A stretch of 64,000 bases of DNA, taken from assembly GCF_947500075.1 (NCBI RefSeq), contig NZ_CANMQS010000006.1, positions 62,001-126,000 on the forward strand. Direction: 5' to 3'. Shown here in pieces: positions 7,009 to 15,407 of the stretch; position 1 is the stretch's first letter; the number at the start of each line of letters is the position of its first letter. The position numbers and the translations under genes are program-made. The stretch is from an uncultured Sulfitobacter sp. (GTDB lineage Bacteria; Pseudomonadota; Alphaproteobacteria; Rhodobacterales; Rhodobacteraceae). The notes below the pieces were generated by a model. The model searched no databases. It had not been told where the DNA came from and saw only the letters and a program-made list of their open reading frames with translations.

Positions 7009-8391
7009 ATGACTCTCGCCTTTGCCCCTGCCACAGATATCGCGATACCGCTGCATGTGCTGGAGGAAACAGCGCTTAAAGGCTGGCTCGATGCACAAGA
7101 CGACGCGACCCGCGCCTGGGTCACGGCACAGGGGTTCACCGGCGCAATCGGTCAGGCGCTCAGCCTGCCTGATGCGACAGGCACCCCGCACATGGCCCTC
7201 GCGGGCTACGGCACCCCAGCCGCCCGCCGCCGTACACGGTTTGCGCTGGCAGCCGCTGCGGCGCGGTTGCCAAAAGGCACCTATACCATCGCGTCCGGCC
7301 TTGATGCGGAGACCCAGCAGATCGAAGCCCTCGGCTGGCTCCTCGCCGCCTACCGCTTTGACCGCTACAAGACCCAAACGCCGCTTGGCGCCAAATTGCA
7401 GGCCAATGACGCGCTCAACACCGACCGCATCCTTGCTTTGGCCCATGGCGAAGCCCTCACCCGTACACTGATCAACACTCCCGCCTCCGACATGGGCCCA
7501 CCCGATCTGGAACAGGCCGCCCGCGACCTGGCAGAGATGCACAGCGCCCAGATCAGCGTGATCACAGGCGACGCCCTGCTGGAACAGAACTTTCCGCTGA
7601 TCCACACGGTGGGCCGCGCGGCAGACCGTGCGCCGCGCCTGATCGACATGCGCTGGGGCGACAGCGGGCCGACCCTAACGCTGGTGGGCAAAGGCGTGTG
7701 CTTTGACACCGGCGGGCTGAACCTCAAATCCGGCGCGTCGATGGGCTTGATGAAAAAGGACATGGGCGGCGCCGCAGCGGTTCTAGGCCTTGCCCATATG
7801 ATCATGGCAACCCAGCGCAAACTGCAACTGCGCGTTCTGATCCCTGCGGTCGAAAACGCCGTCTCCGGCAACGCTTTCCGCCCCGGTGACATCCTGCCTT
7901 CCCGCAAGGGCCTGACGGTTGAGATCAACAACACCGACGCCGAAGGCCGCCTGGTGCTGGCCGATGCTTTGGCGCTCGCTGCCGAAGAAGAGCCCGATCA
8001 GATCATCTCCATGGCCACCCTCACCGGTGCCGCCCGCGTCGCCGTCGGCCCAGACCTTGCGCCCTATTACACCGATGCTCCCGCCTTTGCCGCTGCCCTT
8101 GAAGCCGCCGCCACAGAAGAATCCGACCCCGTCTGGCGCCTGCCTTTCCATGACCCCTATGAGAGCATGATCGAACCCGGCATCGCAGATCTCGACAACG
8201 CGCCCAAAGGCGGCTTCGCAGGCTCCATCACCGCCGCGCTCTTCCTGCGCAGGTTCGCAGGCGATGGTGCCTATGCCCATTTCGACATCTACGGCTGGCA
8301 ACCCAGCGATGCCCCCGCCCGCGCCAAGGGCGGTGTGGGTCAAGGGACGCGGGCGCTTTATGGGGCGCTGGACCGCATTTTGAAGACATGA
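7009..8391 (+). CDS. M17 family leucyl aminopeptidase
   Basis: A 460-residue cytoplasmic metallo-aminopeptidase that removes N-terminal residues from peptides with two divalent metals. The catalytic C-terminal half is clear: VGKGVCFDTGGLNLKSGASM supplies Lys228 and Asp233, KKDMGG supplies Asp251, and the family signature NTDAEGRLVLADAL supplies Asp310 and Glu312, with Arg314 as the active-site arginine. Spacing between these residues agrees with E. coli PepA. The N-terminal domain is poorly conserved, as usual. Total length is slightly short of PepA (503), similar to PepB and other alphaproteobacterial M17 enzymes. The next gene, an NlpC/P60 hydrolase, starts in its stop codon, so the pair is probably a peptide or murein-peptide recycling unit. 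Confidence 0.93.
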   Translation: MTLAFAPATDIAIPLHVLEETALKGWLDAQDDATRAWVTAQGFTGAIGQALSLPDATGTPHMALAGYGTPAARRRTRFALAAAAARLPKGTYTIASGLDAETQQIEALGWLLAAYRFDRYKTQTPLGAKLQANDALNTDRILALAHGEALTRTLINTPASDMGPPDLEQAARDLAEMHSAQISVITGDALLEQNFPLIHTVGRAADRAPRLIDMRWGDSGPTLTLVGKGVCFDTGGLNLKSGASMGLMKKDMGGAAAVLGLAHMIMATQRKLQLRVLIPAVENAVSGNAFRPGDILPSRKGLTVEINNTDAEGRLVLADALALAAEEEPDQIISMATLTGAARVAVGPDLAPYYTDAPAFAAALEAAATEESDPVWRLPFHDPYESMIEPGIADLDNAPKGGFAGSITAALFLRRFAGDGAYAHFDIYGWQPSDAPARAKGGVGQGTRALYGALDRILKT

Positions 8392-9203
8392 GCGACCCGC
8401 GCATTACGCCTGACCCGGCACTGATCCACCAAAGAATGCCAGCGACCATTGGTTGGGAAAGCGCAGAACTCTGCCGCGCACCGGGCGGTGACCGGGACCG
8501 TGAATTGGTTTTCGGTGATACGGTGATCTGCTTCTCCACCGTGAAAGGACCGCATGAGTGGGATTGGGCTTATCTGCAATCCGACAAGGATGGATACTGC
8601 GGTTACGTCGAAATGATGGACCTTGGCACGCCTCATAAAGTCACGCCTGTACCCGCTGGACAAACTGCATCACATCAGGTCATTGCCCGCCAAACCCACT
8701 GCTACGAAAAACCCGACTTCAAATCTGACGACTTCGGTCGTCGAAGCTTTGGTAGCAAAGTTATCGTGTTGGATGAAACCGAAAGGTATATTGAAACCCC
8801 CGAAGGCTATATCCCCAAACCTCACGTAGCACCCCTCACCGAACTCTTCTCCGACCCCGCCGACGTCGCCGCGATCTTCCTCGGCACCCCCTACCTCTGG
8901 GGCGGCAACACCTGCTGGGGCATCGACTGCTCGGGCCTCGTACAGGCTGCCCTGCTTGCCTGTGGCATCCCATGCCCCGGTGACAGCGACATGCAACACT
9001 CCCTTGGCAGCCCCGCAACGGGCCCCTACAAACGCAACGATCTGCTGTTCTGGAAAGGCCACGTCGCCCTCGTCACGGACACCAATACCCTGATCCACGC
9101 CAACGCCGCCACAATGTCCACCACCTATGAACCCATCGACACCGCCATCGCCCGCATCGCAGCCCAGGGCGACGGCCCTATCACAGCGCACCGCCGGTTG
9201 TAA
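8388..9203 (+). CDS. NlpC/P60 family cysteine peptidase with N-terminal SH3-like region
   Basis: A 271-residue protein. The N-terminal 150 residues look like one or two bacterial SH3 modules, for example WAYLQSDKDGYCGYVEMMDL and ETPEGYIPKPHV. The C-terminal NlpC/P60 domain begins at TPYLWGGNTCWGIDCSGLV and holds the catalytic Cys181, His225 (KGHVALV) and a third polar residue at His237 (LIHANA). Such enzymes cleave gamma-D-glutamyl-diamino acid bonds in murein peptides. No signal peptide is visible, so it resembles the cytoplasmic dipeptidyl-peptidase VI type that acts on recycled muropeptides. It overlaps the aminopeptidase gene by ATGA, which supports sequential hydrolysis of the same peptides. 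Confidence 0.9.
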   Translation: MSDPRITPDPALIHQRMPATIGWESAELCRAPGGDRDRELVFGDTVICFSTVKGPHEWDWAYLQSDKDGYCGYVEMMDLGTPHKVTPVPAGQTASHQVIARQTHCYEKPDFKSDDFGRRSFGSKVIVLDETERYIETPEGYIPKPHVAPLTELFSDPADVAAIFLGTPYLWGGNTCWGIDCSGLVQAALLACGIPCPGDSDMQHSLGSPATGPYKRNDLLFWKGHVALVTDTNTLIHANAATMSTTYEPIDTAIARIAAQGDGPITAHRRL

Positions 9204-9284
9204 CGCGCCGGCCTTCTGCACCAGGCGGGTCCCACGGTCTCGCCATATCCCGTCTCGAACAGGACAACACCACGCCCGCCCCTC

Positions 9285-9298
9285 TTTTTGGCCAAAAA
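9285..9298. other. A/T-flanked 14-bp palindrome between convergent genes
   Basis: A perfect palindrome of five T, GGCC and five A lies between the stop codons of the NlpC/P60 gene and the DUF2794 gene. It lacks a long GC stem, so it may be part of a weak bidirectional terminator. That function is inferred from position only. Confidence 0.3.
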
Positions 9299-9340
9299 TA
9301 TCCCTACGCAACGCACGCCACTCAAAGCAACGTCAGTTTG

Positions 9341-9688
9341 CTACTCCACCGACCGGATCAGCTTGCGCTCCAGCACACGCAACACCGCCTTCAGATCATG
9401 CCCCCGGCGCAGCACCTGCCCATCGGTCCCCAGAACCGCGTACATCCCCTGCTTGTTGCGCAGCTTGGGCCGCTTCTCGATCCGGTACAGCGGCACCTCA
9501 GCCGTGCGCCGGAACACCGAGAACACCGCGACATCCTTCAAGAACGACATCCCGTAATCCCGCCATTCCCCCGCCGCGACCATCCGCCCGTAAAGCGACA
9601 GAATCAAGGACAGTTCAGTACGGTGAAAGGCAACTTGTTCAGGCGGGCGCTCAAACGGGGTCACCTTGGGCGGCAAAGGGATGTTCAT
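9341..9688 (-). CDS. DUF2794 family protein
   Basis: A 115-residue soluble protein of unknown function found widely in alphaproteobacteria. The match rests on the overall pattern (FHRTELSLILSLYGRMVAAGEWRDYGMSFLKDVAVFSVFRRTAEVPLYRIEK) and on length. It has no signal peptide or membrane segment. The C-terminus (GQVLRRGHDLKAVLRVLERKLI) is a basic helix. It is transcribed alone, convergent with the NlpC/P60 gene and divergent from paaI. The ribosome site before the ATG at 9688 is weak. Confidence 0.8.
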   Translation of the reverse strand: MNIPLPPKVTPFERPPEQVAFHRTELSLILSLYGRMVAAGEWRDYGMSFLKDVAVFSVFRRTAEVPLYRIEKRPKLRNKQGMYAVLGTDGQVLRRGHDLKAVLRVLERKLIRSVE

Positions 9689-9755
9689 ACTCTATCAGTT
9701 GCGCCATTCGGCCCCCAAATCAAGCCTCTCACAGGGGCAGGTCGCATCAAAACCG

Positions 9756-9783
9756 TTGAAAGCGTTACAATCTGGTGTAGTGT
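9756..9783 (+). promoter_or_regulatory. possible sigma-70-type promoter of paaI-paaK
   Basis: TTGAAA and TAGTGT are separated by 16 bases and end 29 bases before the paaI ATG. The -35 match is good but the -10 match is poor, so this is only a candidate. Confidence 0.25.
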
Positions 9784-9812
9784 GCCCGAAATATGAAACA
9801 TGAAGGCTCCCG

Positions 9813-10253
9813 ATGACCCCACAGGACCGCGCCGAGAAATGCGCTGAATTGATGTTCGCCCAGGACAAGGCCAGCCCCGGTCTGGGCATGCGCATTGTAC
9901 AGGTTTCCCCCGGTTGTGCGGTGATGGAAATGCCCGTGCGCGCTGATATGCTGAACGGCCATGGCATCTGCCACGGCGGGTTCATCTTCTCGCTCGCTGA
10001 CAGCGCATTTGCCTTTGCCTGCAACAGCTACAACCGGCTGACCGTTGCCCAGCAGAACCAGATCACCTACCTCACACCGGGCAAGGCAGGCGAAACCCTG
10101 CGCGCCGATGCACGCGAAGTGTCCCGCACCGGGCGCTCAGGCGTGTACGACGTCACTGTCACCGGCGAAGACGGCCGCACCGTCGCCCTGTTCCGCGGCC
10201 TCTCCCGCACCGTCAAAGGCACCCATTTCGAAGAAGAAAGCACCGCACCATGA
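9813..10253 (+). CDS. paaI: hydroxyphenylacetyl-CoA thioesterase PaaI
   Basis: A 146-residue hot-dog-fold acyl-CoA thioesterase. The motif NGHGICHGGFIFSLADSAFAFACNSYN holds the catalytic Asp63 and the family HGG turn. The rest (VAQQNQITYLTPGKAGETLRADAREVSRTGRSGVYDVTV) follows PaaI closely. In phenylacetate catabolism PaaI is thought to release CoA from dead-end hydroxylated or stalled phenylacetyl-CoA intermediates. GAAGG lies six bases before the ATG. The stop codon overlaps the start of paaK by ATGA. The ring epoxidase genes paaABCDE are not in this window. Confidence 0.92.
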   Translation: MTPQDRAEKCAELMFAQDKASPGLGMRIVQVSPGCAVMEMPVRADMLNGHGICHGGFIFSLADSAFAFACNSYNRLTVAQQNQITYLTPGKAGETLRADAREVSRTGRSGVYDVTVTGEDGRTVALFRGLSRTVKGTHFEEESTAP

Positions 10254-11560
10254 AAGACCTCACACCAGACCGCAGCACCCTCGACCCCATCGAAATCGCC
10301 AGCCGGGATGAGATCAGCGCGCTGCAAGTCGAACGGCTGAAGTGGTCCCTGCGCCATGCCTATGACAACGTGCCCTTCTACAAGCAAAGCTTCGACGCCG
10401 CCGGGGTGCACCCCGATGACCTGAAATCCCTAGAAGACCTCGCGAAGTTCCCCTTCACCGTCAAAACCGACCTGCGCGACAATTATCCTTTCAAGATGTT
10501 CGCCGTCCCGCGCACCAAACTGGCGCGGCTGCATGCCTCCTCCGGCACCACAGGCGCACCCACGGTTGTGGGCTATACCCAGAATGATCTGGATGTCTGG
10601 GGCACGGTCGTTGCCCGTTCGCTGCGCGCCGCCGGGATGACACCGGGCGACATGCTGCACAACGCCTACGGCTATGGTCTGTTCACCGGAGGGCTGGGCA
10701 TCCATCTGGGCGCGGATGCGCTGGGGTTGGTCACCTACCCTGTGTCCGGCGGCATGACCCCGCGACAGGTGCGCCTGATCAAGGATTTTGAACCCAAGGG
10801 GATCACGGTAACCCCCTCCTATTCCCTCTCGATCCTGGATGAATTCGCCGCGCAGGGCCTGGACCCGCGCGATACCTCACTTGAAGTCGGCATTTTCGGC
10901 GCGGAACCCTGGACCAACGCCATGCGGCAGGAAATCGAACAGGCTTTCGACATGCACGCCGTCGACATCTACGGCCTGAGCGAGGTGATGGGCCCCGGCG
11001 TTTCCATGGAATGTGTGGAAACAAAAGACGGGCTGCACATCTGGGAGGACCATTTCTACCCCGAGATCATCAACCCCGAAACCGGCCAACCCGTAGCCGA
11101 AGGCGAACAGGGGGAGCTGGTCTTTACCTCTCTCAGCAAGGAAGCCTTCCCGATCATCCGCTACCGCACCCGCGATCTGACCCGCCTCTTGCCGGGGACC
11201 GCGCGCAGCATGCGCCGGATGGAGAAAGTCACAGGCCGCAGCGATGACATGATCATCCTGCGCGGCGTCAACGTCTTCCCCACGCAGATCGAGGAAGCAC
11301 TGATGGAAACACCCGGCCTTGCGCCGCACTTCCAGATTGAACTGAGCCGCCCGGAGCGGATGGACGTCATGCGCGTGCTGTGTGAATGCGCCGATGCCAG
11401 CATGAGCGCCGACGACCGGAACACCGCGGCACGCGCCTTGTCCGGAAAAATCAAACAAACCGTGGGCGTCAGTGCAAAGGTGGACGTCACGGACGTCGGA
11501 GGCGTCGCGCGTTCGGAAGGCAAAGCGGTGCGGATCATCGACAATCGCCCCAAAAGCTGA
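10250..11560 (+). CDS. paaK: phenylacetate-CoA ligase
   Basis: A 436-residue AMP-forming ligase that activates phenylacetate to phenylacetyl-CoA, the first step of aerobic phenylacetate degradation. The phosphate-binding loop is LHASSGTTGAPTVVGYT (about 94-110), followed by NAYGYGLFTGGLGIH. The adenylate-binding part is EPWTNAMRQEIE...DIYGLSEVMGPGVSMEC, then ELVFTSLSKEAFPIIRYRTRDLT and the C-terminal lysine region VARSEGKAVRI. Length and motif order are those of PaaK. It is co-translated with paaI. A TetR-family gene lies convergently just downstream. Confidence 0.95.
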   Translation: MKDLTPDRSTLDPIEIASRDEISALQVERLKWSLRHAYDNVPFYKQSFDAAGVHPDDLKSLEDLAKFPFTVKTDLRDNYPFKMFAVPRTKLARLHASSGTTGAPTVVGYTQNDLDVWGTVVARSLRAAGMTPGDMLHNAYGYGLFTGGLGIHLGADALGLVTYPVSGGMTPRQVRLIKDFEPKGITVTPSYSLSILDEFAAQGLDPRDTSLEVGIFGAEPWTNAMRQEIEQAFDMHAVDIYGLSEVMGPGVSMECVETKDGLHIWEDHFYPEIINPETGQPVAEGEQGELVFTSLSKEAFPIIRYRTRDLTRLLPGTARSMRRMEKVTGRSDDMIILRGVNVFPTQIEEALMETPGLAPHFQIELSRPERMDVMRVLCECADASMSADDRNTAARALSGKIKQTVGVSAKVDVTDVGGVARSEGKAVRIIDNRPKS

Positions 11561-11606
11561 AAGGTGCGACCTGCCGCAGCAGGATAAGCGGCACATGGCT
11601 TCTGGC

Positions 11607-11665
11607 CTAGGTCGTGTTGACATTCAGCGCGCAACCTCAGCGCGCTGAATGTCAGCGCGACCTAG
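11607..11665. repeat. 59-bp imperfect palindrome at the convergent paaK/tetR junction
   Basis: Two 25-base arms (11607-11631 and 11641-11665) pair with only two mismatches around a nine-base loop. Both outer ends read CTAG. The right arm contains the tetR stop codon (11662-11664). There is no T-run, so it is not a textbook intrinsic terminator. The length and the CTAG ends suggest a small inverted-repeat mobile element or an insertion-sequence terminus remnant, but a structural transcription stop is also possible. Confidence 0.7.
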
Positions 11666-12279
11666 ACTCCGTAGCGGGCCATAAACGTCTCAACCGCCCC
11701 ATCGACCACGCGGTCGATCTCCTCTGGCGTAACGCTCTTGCTGACCCCGAAGATCAGCCGCGCCCAGACGTCGGCCTTGCACAACTCGCCGAACTGGTCC
11801 GCCGCAAGGATATAGTCGTCAATCCGCAACTCTCCCCGCGCTTCGGCTTCCTCGAAATACGCTGCCATCTCCGCCCGCATCACCGCCGGACCGGAGTTGT
11901 AGAACCGCTGGCCCAGTTCCGGGAACCTGTCAGATTCTGCCACACACATGCGGAAAATCTGCTGCCCGAAGGTCGAGGTAATGAACCGCAGAAAATGCCG
12001 TCCGGCCTGCCCCAGAACGGCGCGCGGCGGGGCGTCCATTTCGATACTGTCGAGCGCCTCTTGCGACTGGCGCACACATTCGGCATTGGCCACTTCCATG
12101 AACAATAACCGCTTGTCCGGGAAATAGCTGTAAAGCGTCGCCTTGGACACCGCAGCCACCCGTGCAATCTCATCCACACTTGCCCCTTCGAAACCATCAG
12201 CCATGAAAACCGCCCGCGCGCCTTCCAGCACCTGGTCGAATTTCCGGCCTTTTCGAATTCTTGGGGATGGTGCGTTCAT
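11662..12279 (-). CDS. TetR/AcrR family transcriptional regulator
   Basis: A 205-residue DNA-binding repressor type. The N-terminal helix-turn-helix spans about residues 12-58 (FDQVLEGARAVFMADGFEGASVDEIARVAAVSKATLYSYFPDKRLLF), with the classic 'T.YxxFxxK' ending. The C-terminal ligand-binding helices are not informative. The ATG at 12279 has AGGAACAC upstream and is preferred over earlier in-frame codons. Its stop codon lies inside the 59-bp palindrome. It is convergent with paaIK and divergent from the AEC transporter, so either could be its target; the ligand is unknown. Confidence 0.9.
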   Translation of the reverse strand: MNAPSPRIRKGRKFDQVLEGARAVFMADGFEGASVDEIARVAAVSKATLYSYFPDKRLLFMEVANAECVRQSQEALDSIEMDAPPRAVLGQAGRHFLRFITSTFGQQIFRMCVAESDRFPELGQRFYNSGPAVMRAEMAAYFEEAEARGELRIDDYILAADQFGELCKADVWARLIFGVSKSVTPEEIDRVVDGAVETFMARYGV

Positions 12280-12484
12280 GGTGTTCCTGTCTTGGTAGCG
12301 GACACGATAGCCAGCGCGCGGCATCGTTCCAAGGTTTTTATGGCATATCACAAGGATGCCGTCGCGTAGGTCGTCCTCTCCCTTGCTGGCAGCAGTCTAC
12401 CCAAGCCAACACGGACCTGCGTTGACCTGGGTCAAACCCAGCCGCCGCTTGCACCTTTTGCGATTGCTCTCTACCCCTACCATC

Positions 12485-13411
12485 ATGCTCGCCATCTTTC
12501 TCAAGACATTGCCATTCTTTGCCCTCATCGGGCTGGGCTACTGGGCGGGCCGCACACGTTTCTTCACGGCCGAAGCGACCGCTTATCTGACGAAATTCGT
12601 CTTCTACTTCGCCCTGTCGGCCATGCTGTTCCGCTTCGCCGCCAACCTGTCCCTGAGCGAGGTCTGGGACACCCGGCTTGTCATCGCCTACCTTTGGGGC
12701 ACGGCGTTCGTCTATGGCATCGCAACGCTCGTCGCCTTCCTGCGCGGCCTGGACGTCGAAACCGCCGCGATTGAGGCGCAGGTGGCTGCCATCGGCAACG
12801 TCGGTTTTCTGGGCGTGCCGATGCTGACGCTGCTGCTGGGGCCCGAAGCCATTGGCCCGGTGATGCTGGTTCTTGCGGTGGACCTGATCGTCTTTTCCAG
12901 TCTGATCGTGATCCTCATCACCGGGTCGCGCGATGGCCGGATGAGCCCTGCGCTCTTCCGCTCCATCGGTCTTGGCCTGCTGCGCAATCCGATGATCGTG
13001 GCAATTGTGCTGGGCTTTGCCTGGTCCAGCCTCGCCATCCCGATCCCTGTACCGATGAACGAATTCCTCGCCATTCTCGGCGCTGCCGCCACGCCCGGCG
13101 CGCTTTTTGCCATTGGCGCGTCACTGGCCACCAAATCGGCAGAACGATTGCACATCGCAGGCTGGCTCAGCTTTTGTAAACTCGCCCTGCATCCGCTACT
13201 GGTGGGCATTGCCATGCTGATCTTCAAAGTCGACCCTTACAAAGCTGGCGTTGCCATATCCGCCGCCGCCCTGCCGGTGGCGGGAAACGTCTACATGCTG
13301 GCCCAGCATTACGGCGTCGCCCCGCACCGTGTCTCTGCCGCCATCCTGATTTCAACCGCCGCCAGCATCATCACGGTCAGCCTGATCGTGGCCTGGGTGC
13401 TGACGCAATGA
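12485..13411 (+). CDS. AEC (auxin efflux carrier) family transporter
   Basis: A 308-residue inner-membrane protein with about ten hydrophobic segments in two five-helix halves, as in the AEC/bile-acid-sodium-symporter-like fold (MLAIFLKTLPFFALIGLGYWAGRTRFF at the start). The second half has the conserved motif TPGALFAIGASLA and AAALPVAGNVYMLAQHYG. Bacterial AEC proteins export or exchange small carboxylates such as malate or malonate; the substrate here is not visible. The ATG at 12485 begins the family-typical first helix, whereas the open frame extends upstream without similarity. The roughly 205 bases between it and the divergent tetR hold no motif I can support. Confidence 0.85.
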   Translation: MLAIFLKTLPFFALIGLGYWAGRTRFFTAEATAYLTKFVFYFALSAMLFRFAANLSLSEVWDTRLVIAYLWGTAFVYGIATLVAFLRGLDVETAAIEAQVAAIGNVGFLGVPMLTLLLGPEAIGPVMLVLAVDLIVFSSLIVILITGSRDGRMSPALFRSIGLGLLRNPMIVAIVLGFAWSSLAIPIPVPMNEFLAILGAAATPGALFAIGASLATKSAERLHIAGWLSFCKLALHPLLVGIAMLIFKVDPYKAGVAISAAALPVAGNVYMLAQHYGVAPHRVSAAILISTAASIITVSLIVAWVLTQ

Positions 13412-13436
13412 ACCTGACAACATGAAAGGAACCCCC

Positions 13437-14270
13437 ATGAAAACAATATCCGAGAACGCCTGTTTCGGCGGCACCCAAGGTGTCTATTCCCATGCCTCCA
13501 CCGCCTGCGGGTGCGAGATGACCTTTGGCCTTTTCCTGCCCGAAGAAGCGCGCGATGGCCCGGTGCCGGTGCTTTGGTATCTGTCGGGACTGACCTGCAC
13601 CCACGAAAATGCGATGACAAAAGCCGGTGCACAGGCATGGGCGGCGGAACATGGGATCGCGCTGGTGTTCCCTGACACCTCTCCGCGCGGCGATGATGTC
13701 GCGGATGACGAAGCCTATGATCTGGGCAAGGGCGCAGGTTTCTACGTGAACGCCACGCAAGACCCATGGGCACCCCATTTCAAGATGTGGGACTACATTG
13801 CCGAAGAACTTCCCACACTGATTGGCAGAAACTTCGAAATCGACATGGACCGCCAAGGCATCACCGGCCACTCCATGGGCGGGCACGGCGCGCTGACGCT
13901 GGCGATGAACCTGCCGGGCCGCTATGCCTCTGTCTCCGCCTTTGCGCCGATTACCAACCCCACCGCCAGCGACTGGGGCCGCAAGCAGCTGACCGCCTAT
14001 CTGGGCCCGGATGAGGCCACATGGGCCCGCCATGACGCAACCCTCCTGATGGCCGACAAGGGCTTTGACGGACCGATCCTGATCGACCAGGGCGCCAGCG
14101 ATCAATTCCTCGACCTGCTCAAACCCGAAGCGCTGGCCGCCGCCATCGCCAGCAAACGCCAGCAGGCCACCTTCCGCATGCAGCCGGGATACGACCACAG
14201 CTACTTCTTCGTCTCCACCTTCATGGAAGACCACGTGGCTTTTCACGCTGAAGCGCTCTACGCCAAATGA
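13437..14270 (+). CDS. fghA: S-formylglutathione hydrolase
   Basis: A 277-residue esterase-D-type serine hydrolase that splits S-formylglutathione into formate and glutathione in glutathione-dependent formaldehyde oxidation. The catalytic triad is visible: Ser146 in [10 protein letters not shown], Asp222 in GASDQFL and His254 in [24 protein letters not shown] (about 46-61) forms the oxyanion region. The ATG at 13437 was chosen because AAAGGA lies six bases before it; an ATG at 13422 is part of the leader. Length matches the family (276-280). The partner formaldehyde-glutathione dehydrogenase is not adjacent. The next gene overlaps by ATGA. Confidence 0.95.
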   Translation: MKTISENACFGGTQGVYSHASTACGCEMTFGLFLPEEARDGPVPVLWYLSGLTCTHENAMTKAGAQAWAAEHGIALVFPDTSPRGDDVADDEAYDLGKGAGFYVNATQDPWAPHFKMWDYIAEELPTLIGRNFEIDMDRQGITGHSMGGHGALTLAMNLPGRYASVSAFAPITNPTASDWGRKQLTAYLGPDEATWARHDATLLMADKGFDGPILIDQGASDQFLDLLKPEALAAAIASKRQQATFRMQPGYDHSYFFVSTFMEDHVAFHAEALYAK

Positions 14271-14719
14271 CCGCGCTCTACATCGACGCGGACGCCTGCC
14301 CGGTAAAGGCAGAGGCGGAAAAGGTCGCAACCCGGCACAAGGTCAGGATGTTCGTCGTCTCCAACGGCGGTTTGCGCCCTTCGGCCAACCCGTATGTTGA
14401 GACGGTGATCGTCCCGGATGGGCCAGACGTGGCCGACATGTGGATCGCAGACCGGGCAGGGCCCGGCGACGTGGTCGTGACCGGAGACATCCCACTGGCT
14501 GCCAAATGTGTGGAAGCAGGTGCGCGCGTCCTCAAACACAACGGCGAAGCCCTGACGGCGGCCAACATCGGCAACGTGCTGGCCACCCGCGATCTGATGG
14601 CAGACCTGCGCGCGGCTGACCCGTTCCGACAGGGGGGCGGCAAAGGGTTTACAAAAGCGGACCGCTCCCGTTTCCTCGAAGCACTGGAGCGTGAATTGCG
14701 CACTGCCCAGCGACCTTAA
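14267..14719 (+). CDS. YaiI/YqxD family protein (DUF188, UPF0178)
   Basis: A 150-residue cytoplasmic protein of the YaiI/YqxD family, related to PIN-like nuclease folds by its acidic residues but without an established function. Family blocks are [18 protein letters not shown] at the start, [49 protein letters not shown] in the middle and [20 protein letters not shown] at the end. Its start overlaps the fghA stop by ATGA, so the two are co-translated. Twin palindromes follow the stop. Confidence 0.88.
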   Translation: MTALYIDADACPVKAEAEKVATRHKVRMFVVSNGGLRPSANPYVETVIVPDGPDVADMWIADRAGPGDVVVTGDIPLAAKCVEAGARVLKHNGEALTAANIGNVLATRDLMADLRAADPFRQGGGKGFTKADRSRFLEALERELRTAQRP

Positions 14720-14720
14720 T

Positions 14721-14764
14721 CGTTTTCTTTGAAAGAAAACGGTCGGAAAGTTTGAAACTTTCCG
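14721..14764. repeat. two consecutive 21-bp palindromes between the YaiI-like and HAD genes
   Basis: The first palindrome (14721-14741) and the second (14744-14764) each have ten-base perfect arms around a single central G, and both centre on TTTGAAA. They start two bases after the stop codon of the YaiI-like gene and end 22 bases before the HAD start. They may form successive hairpins in RNA, for attenuation or 3' protection, or serve as paired protein-binding sites. Confidence 0.7.
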
Positions 14765-14786
14765 ATCCTGAGTTGAAAGGCCACCC

Positions 14787-15407
14787 ATGACCATCCAAGC
14801 CGTCGTCTTTGACATCGGAAACGTCCTGATCGAATGGGACCCCGAACGCTTCTTTGACAGCGAAATCGGACCCGACCGCCGCCGCGCCTTCTTTGCCGCA
14901 GTCGACATGAGCGGCGTGAACGAACGCTCCGACATGGGAGAGGCGTTTCACAAACTCATGGCCGAAACCGCCGCCGCCCACCCGGACTGGGAGACGGAGG
15001 TCAACATCTGGCGCGACCGCTGGATCGACCTTGCCAGCCCCGCCATCGACCATTCCGTCCGGCTGATGGCCGCCTTGCAAGCGCGCAAGGTCCCGGTCTT
15101 CTCCCTCTCCAACTTCGGCATCCAGACCTATGACATCGCCGCCGCCAAATACCCGTTCCTGCGCCACTTCGACCGCGATTTCGTCTCGGGCCATCTGCGC
15201 ATGATGAAACCCGATCCCGCGATCTATCAGCACCTCGAACAGGAAAGCGGCATCCCGCCTGACGCCCTCCTCTTTGCCGACGACCGTGCCGACAACATCG
15301 TCGCAGCCACCGCGCGCGGCTGGCAGACGCATCTCTTTGAACATCCCCAAGGCTGGGCGGACTGCCTGGTCTCAGAAGGCCTGCTCACAGCGGAGGAAGC
15401 ACAATGA
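14787..15407 (+). CDS. HAD superfamily (IA) hydrolase
   Basis: A 206-residue haloacid-dehalogenase-fold phosphatase-like enzyme. Motif I is VVFDIGNVLIEWD with nucleophile Asp9; the residue two positions later is Gly rather than the usual Asp, as in the YihX-type 'DxGNV' group. Motif II is FSLSNFG, motif III the lysine in MMKPDPAIYQ and motif IV LFADDRADN. A helical cap lies between motifs I and II. YihX relatives dephosphorylate sugar phosphates, but the substrate here is unknown. AAAGG is present upstream of the ATG. The next gene starts in its stop codon (ATGA). Confidence 0.88.
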   Translation: MTIQAVVFDIGNVLIEWDPERFFDSEIGPDRRRAFFAAVDMSGVNERSDMGEAFHKLMAETAAAHPDWETEVNIWRDRWIDLASPAIDHSVRLMAALQARKVPVFSLSNFGIQTYDIAAAKYPFLRHFDRDFVSGHLRMMKPDPAIYQHLEQESGIPPDALLFADDRADNIVAATARGWQTHLFEHPQGWADCLVSEGLLTAEEAQ

